Assembly: GCA_005883115.1 (NCBI GenBank)
Contig: VAZQ01000326.1
Location: forward strand, 18,719 to 25,103
From: Alphaproteobacteria bacterium
Lineage (GTDB): Bacteria; Pseudomonadota; Alphaproteobacteria; Rhizobiales; Xanthobacteraceae
DNA: 6,385 bases
Reading direction: 5' to 3'
Shown one piece after another: positions 1 through 5,998 of the stretch (position 1 is the stretch's first letter; every line of letters starts with the position of its first letter). The notes under the pieces are model-generated. The model made no database searches. It was not told where the DNA came from and worked only from the letters and a program-made list of their open reading frames with translations. Both the position numbers and the translations under genes were made by a program.

Positions 1-31
1 GACGTTCTTAAGTCGCTCTTCCGGCAGAGCC

Positions 32-94
32 AATTCAGGCGCCGATATCCAGATCCGGCCTCCGCCTGAATTTTCTCGCCCAAGCGGGGCGAGA
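32..94. terminator. Two inverted repeats after the permease gene, possible terminator region
   Basis: A perfect 10-bp inverted repeat, AATTCAGGCG (32-41) and CGCCTGAATT (63-72), has a 21-nt loop and is followed on the plus strand by a short T run (71-74). Next to it, TCTCGCCC (74-81) and GGGCGAGA (87-94) form an 8-bp stem with a 5-nt loop, 21 nt beyond the permease stop. On the minus strand neither stem is followed by a U run, so rho-independent termination of the permease message is not well supported. The first repeat fits a plus-strand terminator for a convergent gene outside the window slightly better. The rest of positions 1-115 shows no gene I can support. Confidence 0.35.
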
Positions 95-115
95 GCACCC
101 AAGCCGGCCGTGAGG

Positions 116-1414
116 TCACTCCGCGCGGCGCCCCCTGCGAGCGATGGCAGCGGCGCCGAGTCCACCCACGGCCGCGAGCGGTAGGCCGATGTACCAGCGT
201 TCGCGTTCGCGCCCGCGCGTGCGGAGGTAATCAATGACGAAACGCTCCCCGCGGCCCATTTCGGTCAAGGTCTGTTGCATCGAACCCATGCGGCGAAGTT
301 CGTCTGCTGTGAGCTCGTCGCCGTCCCAGCGCGACTGCCGTTCGCGGTCGTAGAGCTGGTCGATCTCGGCCTTATGCCGGCGCTCGGTCAGCGCGGCTTC
401 GACATAGGCTGCGCGCTCGCTCGCCGTCATGAATCGATCGGGTCCGATTCCCGTGGCCAGCTCTATTGCAGCCAGAATGGGATGATCGCCGGCCGGGGCG
501 ACGACCACCCAAGCACCCGAGAGGCCGAGCAGGGTGCAGAGGATGAGCCCGCCGAGGTGTAGTCCGAATCTTCGATTGCGGCTGCGCTCCGCCGCGCGAG
601 CGGTGATGAAGGCGCGTATGGCCCCGGCGATCACCAGCGCCGCGGCAAATGCCATCACGGTGACCGCACCGGTCGGGGCATCGAGCAGAAAGGAGCCGAA
701 TATTCCGGCCGCGCTTGCCGCAGCGCCGGCGATCCAGCCGATCGCGAGCGCCACACCGATGTGCGGCGAAAACAGGTTGCCAATGAGAGCCGGCACGATG
801 AGGAAGCAGAACACCAGCAACACGCCGGCAGTAGCGACTGAGGAGGTTACGACCAACCCGAACGACAGATAAAAGACGAGGTCCCAAAACAGGTATCTGC
901 CGACGTCTTTGCGCCCCTCGTCATTTTCTGCGGCCGCGAGCAAGGGTCGTCGCAAGAGGCAATGAACGATACCGATGATGCTGTAGAGCAGGACGAACTT
1001 GAGCAGTTCGTCCGCGGTCACCGAGAGAATGCCCCCCACCAGCATCTTCTTGACGTGCTCGGCGCCTTGCGGGGAGCGATCCACGACGAGGACGGTGGCG
1101 GCGGTGGCGAACACATACAGCACGCCGATGAACGCCTCCTGCCGCACGCTGCGGGCCATCCCGCGGCTGGCGGTGAGCAACAGCGCGCCCACGGCGGTGA
1201 AAATGAGCGTATAGGCGTATGCACCGGCGCTCTGCATCGGATGCCCCGCGACCACGGCCACGGTAGCTCCCAGTGCCGAGACCTGCGCCAGCGCAAGGTC
1301 GGCGAACACGACGTTGCGCCGCAGCACCTGGAGACCGAACCACGTGTGAATGCCGGTGAAGACGACGGCGGCTGCCAGGGGCAGCGCCGCGAATGCGAGT
1401 ACGTCCTCAAACAT
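116..1414 (-). CDS. ABC-3 family metal ABC transporter permease with long C-terminal extension
   Basis: The 432-residue membrane protein is the partner permease of the preceding binding protein. Residues 1-272 form an ABC-3 core of about seven to eight membrane segments, with FADLALAQVSALGATVA (37-53), GAEHVKKMLVGGIL (117-130), and FWDLVFYLSFGLVVTSS followed by AGVLLVFCFLIVPALIGN (176-213), all typical of Zn/Mn permeases. Family members usually end near 270-300 residues. Here a further 160 residues follow: a basic stretch (272-283), a membrane segment (about 285-306), a charged soluble region (about 307-404, rich in Arg, Glu and Asp), a second membrane segment (406-426) and a basic tail RRGRR. 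The ATG at 1414 follows the binding-protein stop by 6 nt with only a weak RBS-like GAAATGAG, so coupled translation is likely. No ATPase gene is seen. Confidence in the core is high; the function of the extension is unknown. Confidence 0.9.
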   Translation of the reverse strand: MFEDVLAFAALPLAAAVVFTGIHTWFGLQVLRRNVVFADLALAQVSALGATVAVVAGHPMQSAGAYAYTLIFTAVGALLLTASRGMARSVRQEAFIGVLYVFATAATVLVVDRSPQGAEHVKKMLVGGILSVTADELLKFVLLYSIIGIVHCLLRRPLLAAAENDEGRKDVGRYLFWDLVFYLSFGLVVTSSVATAGVLLVFCFLIVPALIGNLFSPHIGVALAIGWIAGAAASAAGIFGSFLLDAPTGAVTVMAFAAALVIAGAIRAFITARAAERSRNRRFGLHLGGLILCTLLGLSGAWVVVAPAGDHPILAAIELATGIGPDRFMTASERAAYVEAALTERRHKAEIDQLYDRERQSRWDGDELTADELRRMGSMQQTLTEMGRGERFVIDYLRTRGRERERWYIGLPLAAVGGLGAAAIARRGRRAE

Positions 1415-1420
1415 GCGCGC

Positions 1421-2398
1421 TCATTTCGATGCGGCCGCCAGCGCTTGCGCCAACGTACTCACGTTGTAATCGAAAAGCGCGACGTAGTTCGTGGTCGCGG
1501 GCATGCTGCCGACCGACGGGGCGAGCTTGACGACCGCCGCACCGGTCCGCCGCGCCAGCAACTGCGAGGCCTCCTCCGGCTCGAACGGCTCGTGCACGAT
1601 CAGGCGTATGCCCTGTTCCCGCATGATCGCGTAAAGCTTCGCGAGCCGCGCCGGGCTCGGGGCGACCCCTTCCTTGACCTCGATCACATCGACGACATTG
1701 AGCCGGAAGCGGCGCGCAAAATAAGGCCAGGTGTTGTGATAGGCGATGAGGCGGGCGGCGCGATGTGGTGCGAGCAGCTGCTCCCATCCGGCGAGACTTG
1801 TCCTAAGGCGCGAGAGAAAGCCGCCGCGGTTGGCGATGATCTTCGCGGACGTTTCCGAGGATACGCGAATCATGGCCTCTGCAATTCCGCCGCTGATGAT
1901 CTCTGCATTGGCAGGATCGAGCCAATAGTGTGGATTGGCGAGGCCATGCGCATGGGCGTCGCGGCTGGCGGGGTCCAGGCGCGATCCTTTGAGTTCGAGC
2001 AGGGGAATGCCGACAGAGGCGTCAACATAGCCGACGCCCCCCCGATTGACGGCAGCATCGCCTTGCATCGACAGGAGCTTATCGAGCCAGTGATCGTAGC
2101 CGAGCCCGACCCGGACCACGATTGAAGCGCCCTTGAGCTTCGCGAGGTCCGAAGGCCGAGGCTCGAAAGCTTCCGGATCGGCTGCCGGCGGAATGATCGT
2201 CTCGACCTGCGCGAGATCGCCGGTTATTGCCTCGGCAAGGCTCGCGAGATCGGTGGTGGTGGCGACCATGCGCATGCTCGCCGCCGCGCTCGTGCCAATG
2301 AGCGGCAAGCCGAGGATCGATAGGAGGAGGAGCACAAGGCGCGGGCTGCAGCGCCCGCGCCCTCTGCCTTTCGTGATCGCAGCTGCCCCGGCCGTCAC
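1421..2398 (-). CDS. Metal ABC transporter substrate-binding protein (ZnuA/TroA-like)
   Basis: This is the periplasmic binding component of a cluster A-I (TroA/ZnuA-type) transporter, which delivers Zn2+ or Mn2+ to an ABC-3 permease. I chose the GTG at 2398, giving 325 residues, because it overlaps the amidase stop in a GTGA junction and yields a signal peptide: basic n-region with several Arg (to about residue 20), core LVLLLLSILGLPLIG (21-35), likely cleavage around TSAAA (36-40). The frame stays open upstream to 2542, but that part lies inside the amidase gene. Family blocks: MVATTTDLASLAEAITGD (44-61), ADPEAFEPRPSDL (73-85), NPHYWLDPANA (156-165 region), AYHNTWPYFARRF (219-231) and HEPFEPEEA (269-277). 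Probable ligands are H157, H221 and E270. The usual first ligand histidine of DPH is glutamate (E76). No His-rich loop is present beyond DAHAHG (147-152). The permease gene follows after 6 nt. Metal specificity cannot be read. Confidence 0.9.
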   Translation of the reverse strand: MTAGAAAITKGRGRGRCSPRLVLLLLSILGLPLIGTSAAASMRMVATTTDLASLAEAITGDLAQVETIIPPAADPEAFEPRPSDLAKLKGASIVVRVGLGYDHWLDKLLSMQGDAAVNRGGVGYVDASVGIPLLELKGSRLDPASRDAHAHGLANPHYWLDPANAEIISGGIAEAMIRVSSETSAKIIANRGGFLSRLRTSLAGWEQLLAPHRAARLIAYHNTWPYFARRFRLNVVDVIEVKEGVAPSPARLAKLYAIMREQGIRLIVHEPFEPEEASQLLARRTGAAVVKLAPSVGSMPATTNYVALFDYNVSTLAQALAAASK

Positions 2399-3759
2399 CG
2401 TTTCGCGACGAAGATGCTCTTGGGGAGCAGACAGTGCACGTTCTTCTCGCCGTCCGAGATGGCGCCAACACGGCAATCCATCGCGACGCTGGCGAGTCCA
2501 TAGGCGTCGAGGCGCGCGATTTTCTTTTCGCTCTCCAGCCACTTGATCATGCCCATCGAGGCCGTATCCATGGCCTTGTTCAGATCCGCATCCTTCGCGT
2601 GCGAAACATAGTATTTCGCCGTCTCTTTAGTCGGGCGTTCCATATCCTCCCGGCGCGCCCTGTCCTTGGGATTGAGGCAGTGAATGCCCTTCTTGATGTT
2701 GACGACCTGCGACACGCGGCAATCGGATATGGTCGGCATGAGTCTTGCCGCCTGATCGGCGGAAATATTGCGCTGCTCGGCGAGAAATTTGACCGTTTGC
2801 GCCTTGGCCTGATCCCACGCCTTGTTCAGATCCTGATCAAAACCCATGGTGACCCACGATGTTTTGGTCTCGATGCGCGGGAAGTCGAGCGGCCTGCCTT
2901 TGACCACCTCGAGCGTGAGGTTGAGTTCCTTATAGGCGGTTTCGACCGCCGTCAGGTTGACTTCGCCATTGCCCTGCGCGGCATGGGAATCGCCCGACCA
3001 CAATAGCGCGCCGCGCACGTGCACGGGCACGTAGAGTGTGGTGCCCTCGGAGAAGTCGCGGATATCCATGTTGCCGGCGTATTCTCCCGGCGGGACCGAA
3101 CTGTATCGTCCGGGTTCCTTGCGGGCTACGCCGAGCGTGCCGGGGAAAGGCTTCAGCGGAATCTCGATGCCCGGCAGAAACTCGGTGACCTTTCTGTCCC
3201 AGTCGAGATAGAGATACTTCACCTGGCCGTCTTCATAGACTTTCGGAAACTCGCCGAACATCCCAGGCACGTTGAAGTTCGTGGCATAGGCGCGCGGCAC
3301 GATCTTATTGATGGTGACCTTGAGCACATCGCCGGGCTCGGCCCCCTCGATATAGATCGGTCCAGTGAGCGTGTGTGGTCCGCGTCCGGGGTAGTCGGTG
3401 CGCAACTTCTTGATCTGATCGATCGTCGTGCCGGGAACGACCTGGTTGTGGCTGTGCATCATCGTTTCCATGACGACGGTGTCGCCGGAATTGACGCGCA
3501 GCACGGGCGGTTGCGCATTGTCGAACCAGCCCCATTGCGTGGTTTCCAGCGTTGCCGGCAGTAGATGCACCTTCTTGCCGCTCGGCAGCGGGACCGTTTG
3601 CAGATTAGGATCGGGCGGACCGATCGGCGGCACCGCCTGAGTGGGCGCCGGCGCCGCTTGCTGCGCCGGCTGCTGCGCGCGGACGGCGCTTGCCCCGACA
3701 AACCAAGCGCCGCCGATGATCACGCCGGCGGCCGCGAACACAATTGACCCTCGCTTCAT
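2395..3759 (-). CDS. Exported acetamidase/formamidase-family protein with duplicated C-terminal module
   Basis: The 454-residue product belongs to the FmdA/AmdA acetamidase/formamidase family, whose characterised members hydrolyse short amides to ammonia and a carboxylate. It begins with a Sec-type signal peptide (MKRG, hydrophobic core 6-22, likely cleavage after AVRA at residue 28), then an Ala/Pro/Gln-rich linker (29-50), so it should act in the periplasm. Family landmarks are the His-rich MHSHNQ (101-106), GPHTLTGPIYIEGAEPGDVL (127-146) and GDSHAAQGNGEV (256-267); the last is usually GDGE in homologues as I remember them, here GNGE (N264). Residues 294-366 and 376-448 are two copies of the family's C-terminal helical module, each with a DCR...HC cysteine pair. 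ATG 3759 is set by a perfect AGGAGG. The stop overlaps the GTG of the metal-binding protein gene. The amide substrate is unknown, and activity is inferred from the family only. Confidence 0.88.
   Translation of the reverse strand: MKRGSIVFAAAGVIIGGAWFVGASAVRAQQPAQQAAPAPTQAVPPIGPPDPNLQTVPLPSGKKVHLLPATLETTQWGWFDNAQPPVLRVNSGDTVVMETMMHSHNQVVPGTTIDQIKKLRTDYPGRGPHTLTGPIYIEGAEPGDVLKVTINKIVPRAYATNFNVPGMFGEFPKVYEDGQVKYLYLDWDRKVTEFLPGIEIPLKPFPGTLGVARKEPGRYSSVPPGEYAGNMDIRDFSEGTTLYVPVHVRGALLWSGDSHAAQGNGEVNLTAVETAYKELNLTLEVVKGRPLDFPRIETKTSWVTMGFDQDLNKAWDQAKAQTVKFLAEQRNISADQAARLMPTISDCRVSQVVNIKKGIHCLNPKDRARREDMERPTKETAKYYVSHAKDADLNKAMDTASMGMIKWLESEKKIARLDAYGLASVAMDCRVGAISDGEKNVHCLLPKSIFVAKR
2416..2880 (-). 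repeat. Tandem protein-level duplication inside the amidase gene
   Basis: Two units of 73 codons, 2662-2880 (residues 294-366) and 2416-2634 (residues 376-448), align without gaps at a constant offset of 82 residues. By hand count about 27 of 73 positions are identical. Shared landmarks are P..ET, DLNKA (310-314 and 392-396), DCRV (346-349 and 428-431), HCL (360-362 and 442-444) and PK (364-365 and 446-447). At this divergence the duplication is old; the DNA copies are not near-identical. Confidence 0.85.
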
Positions 3760-3766
3760 GCTGACC

Positions 3767-3772
3767 CCTCCT
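3767..3772 (-). promoter_or_regulatory. Strong Shine-Dalgarno sequence of the amidase gene
   Basis: A perfect AGGAGG (3772 to 3767, minus strand) lies 7 nt before the ATG at 3759. It is the best ribosome binding site in the window, it fixes the amidase start, and it suggests high expression of the exported enzyme. Confidence 0.8.
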
Positions 3773-3789
3773 GAGATGCGGGTATTGTC

Positions 3790-3805
3790 GCAGTGAATTA
3801 TACCA
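3790..3805 (-). promoter_or_regulatory. Extended -10 promoter upstream of the amidase gene
   Basis: On the minus strand the sequence TGGTATAAT (3805 to 3797) combines a perfect TATAAT box with the TGn extension that can replace a -35 element. No TTGACA-like hexamer lies 16-18 nt upstream, where the end of the CMD gene is found. Transcription would begin near 3790, giving a leader of about 30 nt before the ATG at 3759. AT-richness stands out against the GC-rich surroundings. This suggests that the amidase and the two transporter genes have their own promoter in addition to any read-through from the CMD gene. Confidence 0.55.
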
Positions 3806-3824
3806 AAGAACGTGACGGCTGCCG

Positions 3825-4421
3825 CTAGCTCTCGGCAAAGGGAAGCGCTTCACCCGGTGGCGGCGACATCCGAAAAACGTTGAGTATCATCGATATCAGC
3901 ACGTAATAGCCGAGGATGCCGACGAGTTCGACGGTGGCAGCGTCGCCGAGGAGGGCGCGCACGCGCGAGAACGTCTTATCGCTGACGCGCCGCGTTTTGT
4001 AGAGCTCCTGGATGAAATCGTAGATCGTACGCTCGTCCTTGGGGGCGGCTTTCGGCATGCGCCCCTTGTGCAGGTCGCGAATGGTCTGCGGCTTGACGCC
4101 GGCGCGCTCGGCTTGCGGCACGTGGGCGAACCATTCGTATTGGGCGCGCCAGAGTCTTGCCGTGACAAGAATCGCGAATTCGGAGAGCCGCGGCGGCACT
4201 CCGGTATTGAATCGACAGTGGCCGCCCAATCGCTGCGCGAGCTCGCCGAAGGCGGGTGCGTGCAGAAACACTGCGAATGGGCCGCGGATCGTTGTGCTGC
4301 TGCCGCGTGGACCGGAGCGAATCGATTGGAGCAGCGCGCGCTGGGCGGGCGCCAGTTGGTCCTCGCTCAGAATGGGGAGCCGTGGCGGCGCTACCTTTTT
4401 GGCAGATTTTTTCGCAGGCAT
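3825..4421 (-). CDS. Carboxymuconolactone decarboxylase (CMD)-family protein
   Basis: The 198-residue product resembles the CMD family of small all-helical proteins, which includes 4-carboxymuconolactone decarboxylase and AhpD-type alkylhydroperoxidases. The recognisable core is GPFAVFLHAPAFGELAQRLG (47-66), followed by LSEFAILVTARLWRAQYEW (79-97) and H100, a typical E...R...YEW..H pattern; E81 and H100 are candidate proton-relay residues. The AhpD CxxC pair is absent and the only cysteine is C69, so thiol peroxidase chemistry is unlikely and a decarboxylase or lactone-type role is possible. The substrate cannot be read from sequence. The N-terminus is lysine-rich (MPAKKSAKK), and a hydrophobic helix (about 163-183) is probably part of the oligomer core, not a membrane segment. 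The ATG at 4421 is preceded by a good RBS, GAGGGAAG. The gene lies 48 nt after the EutA-like gene, probably in the same unit. Confidence 0.82.
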   Translation of the reverse strand: MPAKKSAKKVAPPRLPILSEDQLAPAQRALLQSIRSGPRGSSTTIRGPFAVFLHAPAFGELAQRLGGHCRFNTGVPPRLSEFAILVTARLWRAQYEWFAHVPQAERAGVKPQTIRDLHKGRMPKAAPKDERTIYDFIQELYKTRRVSDKTFSRVRALLGDAATVELVGILGYYVLISMILNVFRMSPPPGEALPFAES

Positions 4422-4425
4422 AGGG

Positions 4426-4433
4426 CTTCCCTC
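4426..4433 (-). promoter_or_regulatory. Ribosome binding site of the CMD-family gene
   Basis: GAGGGAAG on the minus strand ends 4 nt before the ATG at 4421; its GAGG core is about 8 nt from the start. It supports this start codon over later in-frame ones. Confidence 0.6.
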
Positions 4434-4469
4434 TGTTGGCTTGGCTGACGCTGCGGCTGCACCTCGATC

Positions 4470-5981
4470 TTACCTGAACAGCAGCGACTTGATGATGATG
4501 GGCACGACCTTGGTGGGCTCGATGACGCTTCCGATGTCGACATAGTCGAACTCTTTGAGCTGCACGGCGTCGATCGCAATCACCTCGGCCGTCGGCGCGA
4601 CCTCGTGCAGGATGATGCGGCCGAGACTCTTGCCGATGTCGCCGTCGATCAGCAGCACCAGCGGCATGTTCTCGTCAATGGTTCGCCGCAGCGCCGCGCA
4701 TATGCCGGCCGCCACCGCATGCAGCCGTTCATGCGAGGGATCGCCGCGCCACGGGAACGAAAGCGCGACAGGGCTTTCGCCCTCCTCGAAGTCGGTGCGC
4801 GCGAGCGCGCAACGGACCCCCGCCGCGACGGCTTCGGGAGCGATCTTCCCGTCCAGAGCGAGTTCGCAGGTCAGCACGGGCAAGTTCTGCAGCGGCAATT
4901 TGCCGGGATCGGCGATGAGAATGGTGTTGCCGCTGATCTGGACCGAGAACTGCGCCGCGCCGATCACGGTCGCGCGAATGCCTTGGCCCGGGTCCCAGAC
5001 CGGAGCAAGATCTTGCCGGTGCGCCAGCACATGGCGCAGCTCTTCGGCGAGTTCCAGACCGAGATCGCCGAACCCGCGCGTCTCGCGCTTGTAGACATAC
5101 TCGCTGACGCCGCCGGAAAAGGTGATGGCGTCGATGCGCCTGTTGGCAAGCTCGGCCGGCCAGGCTTCGGTGACGAGCAGGGAGCGGGCAAGTTCGCCGG
5201 GCTGGCGCAGATCTATGAGGCCCATGACCATGCGGGCCATGCGTGCGGCGATGCGCCGGCGATCCGCCGGCATGAGCGTCATGCCGAGTGCGAGTTCGAG
5301 GTCGAGCGCCTTGGCGATTATTTGAGCCGGTTGCTCGATGCGCGCGAGGCGCCCAGCGCCATCCGCGACAATGAGCCGTCCGCCCACGGCAATCGCGCAG
5401 GTGGCAAGGATGCGCCCTCTTTCGGTCAGCGCGAGCTTGGTCGTGCCGCCGCCGATATCCACGTTGAGCAGCGTCGCGTTGTGCCCGCGCGAAAGCGCAA
5501 CCGCACCCGACCCGTGCGCCGCCATTTGGCATTCCATGTGATGTCCGGCCGAGGCACAGACGAACTTGCCGGCTTCCTCGGAAAAAAGGTCGGCAATGGC
5601 GCGGGCGTTGCGCCGCTTTAGCGCCTCGCCGGTCAAAACGACGGCGCCGCTGTCGACCGTCTCAGGTTCGATGCCGGCGTAGGCGTAGCAGCCGCCGATG
5701 AAGCCGCCGAGATCGTCGACATCGATGGTGTAGTCTCCCCGGTAAGGTGTCAAAAGGATCGGCGATTGCCAGAGGATTTTTCGCTCGACGACGACGAAAC
5801 GGCTCGACAGTGCGCTGGAAAGCCGCTGCAGATGCACGCGCGCGAACATCAGGTGCGATGTCGAGGACCCGATATCGATTCCGACCGTCGTCAGCTCGAC
5901 GTTATCGGCACCCCAGGCGACTTCGTTGACAGCGGCATCGTCGGGGCTGACGTGGAGATGCTCGAATTCCAGATCGTGCAT
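4470..5981 (-). CDS. eutA: EutA-family protein (ethanolamine ammonia-lyase reactivase-like ASKHA ATPase)
   Basis: The 503-residue product matches the EutA family along its length. The known role of EutA is to reactivate adenosylcobalamin-dependent ethanolamine ammonia-lyase (EutBC) by ATP-driven release of damaged cobalamin in the cytoplasm. ASKHA-type signatures are visible: phosphate-1 loop GIDIGSSTSHLMF (34-46), phosphate-2 loop NVDIGGGTTKLAL (173-185) and adenosine-type motif ITFSGGVSEYV (286-296). EutA-specific blocks are also present: WQSPILLTP (71-79), VDSGAVVLTGEALKRRNAR (109-127), IRATVIGAAQFSVQISG (335-351), LPLQNLPVL (362-370) and the DYVDIGS...VVPIIIKSL end. It is somewhat longer than E. 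coli EutA (about 467 residues), mainly from an extra N-terminal stretch of about 25 residues. The ATG at 5981 has no clear Shine-Dalgarno sequence and lies 17 nt after the cupin stop, so coupling to that gene is likely. No eutB or eutC is in the window, so the client enzyme is unknown; family assignment is firm, function is inferred. Confidence 0.9.
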   Translation of the reverse strand: MHDLEFEHLHVSPDDAAVNEVAWGADNVELTTVGIDIGSSTSHLMFARVHLQRLSSALSSRFVVVERKILWQSPILLTPYRGDYTIDVDDLGGFIGGCYAYAGIEPETVDSGAVVLTGEALKRRNARAIADLFSEEAGKFVCASAGHHMECQMAAHGSGAVALSRGHNATLLNVDIGGGTTKLALTERGRILATCAIAVGGRLIVADGAGRLARIEQPAQIIAKALDLELALGMTLMPADRRRIAARMARMVMGLIDLRQPGELARSLLVTEAWPAELANRRIDAITFSGGVSEYVYKRETRGFGDLGLELAEELRHVLAHRQDLAPVWDPGQGIRATVIGAAQFSVQISGNTILIADPGKLPLQNLPVLTCELALDGKIAPEAVAAGVRCALARTDFEEGESPVALSFPWRGDPSHERLHAVAAGICAALRRTIDENMPLVLLIDGDIGKSLGRIILHEVAPTAEVIAIDAVQLKEFDYVDIGSVIEPTKVVPIIIKSLLFR

Positions 5982-5998
5982 CGAGTTGTGCGTCGCGG

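Noticed and set aside
1..98. A short minus-strand frame open to the left edge, starting at a GTG at 98
   Set aside because: It lacks an RBS and runs through both inverted repeats, and its about 32 residues resemble no ABC ATPase N-terminus. Too short to support.
962..2125. A plus-strand open frame of 387 codons opposite the permease and binding-protein genes
   Set aside because: Its translation is low-complexity in character, rich in Arg, His, Asp and Gly, and matches no family I know. It lies wholly opposite two well-supported genes, so it is a by-product of GC-rich codon use.
2399..2542. N-terminal extension of the metal-binding protein to an upstream in-frame ATG at 2542
   Set aside because: It would put 48 Arg-rich residues before the signal peptide and overlap the amidase gene by 148 nt. 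The GTG at 2398 gives a normal export signal.
3781..3824. A Zur- or Mur-type metal regulator site in the amidase promoter region
   Set aside because: The AT-rich stretch is explained by the extended -10 box, and no long palindrome matching the known metal-regulator boxes is present.
4605..5621. A plus-strand open frame of 338 codons opposite the EutA-like gene
   Set aside because: It has no recognisable motif and is fully covered by the EutA match on the minus strand, which has clear nucleotide-binding motifs.
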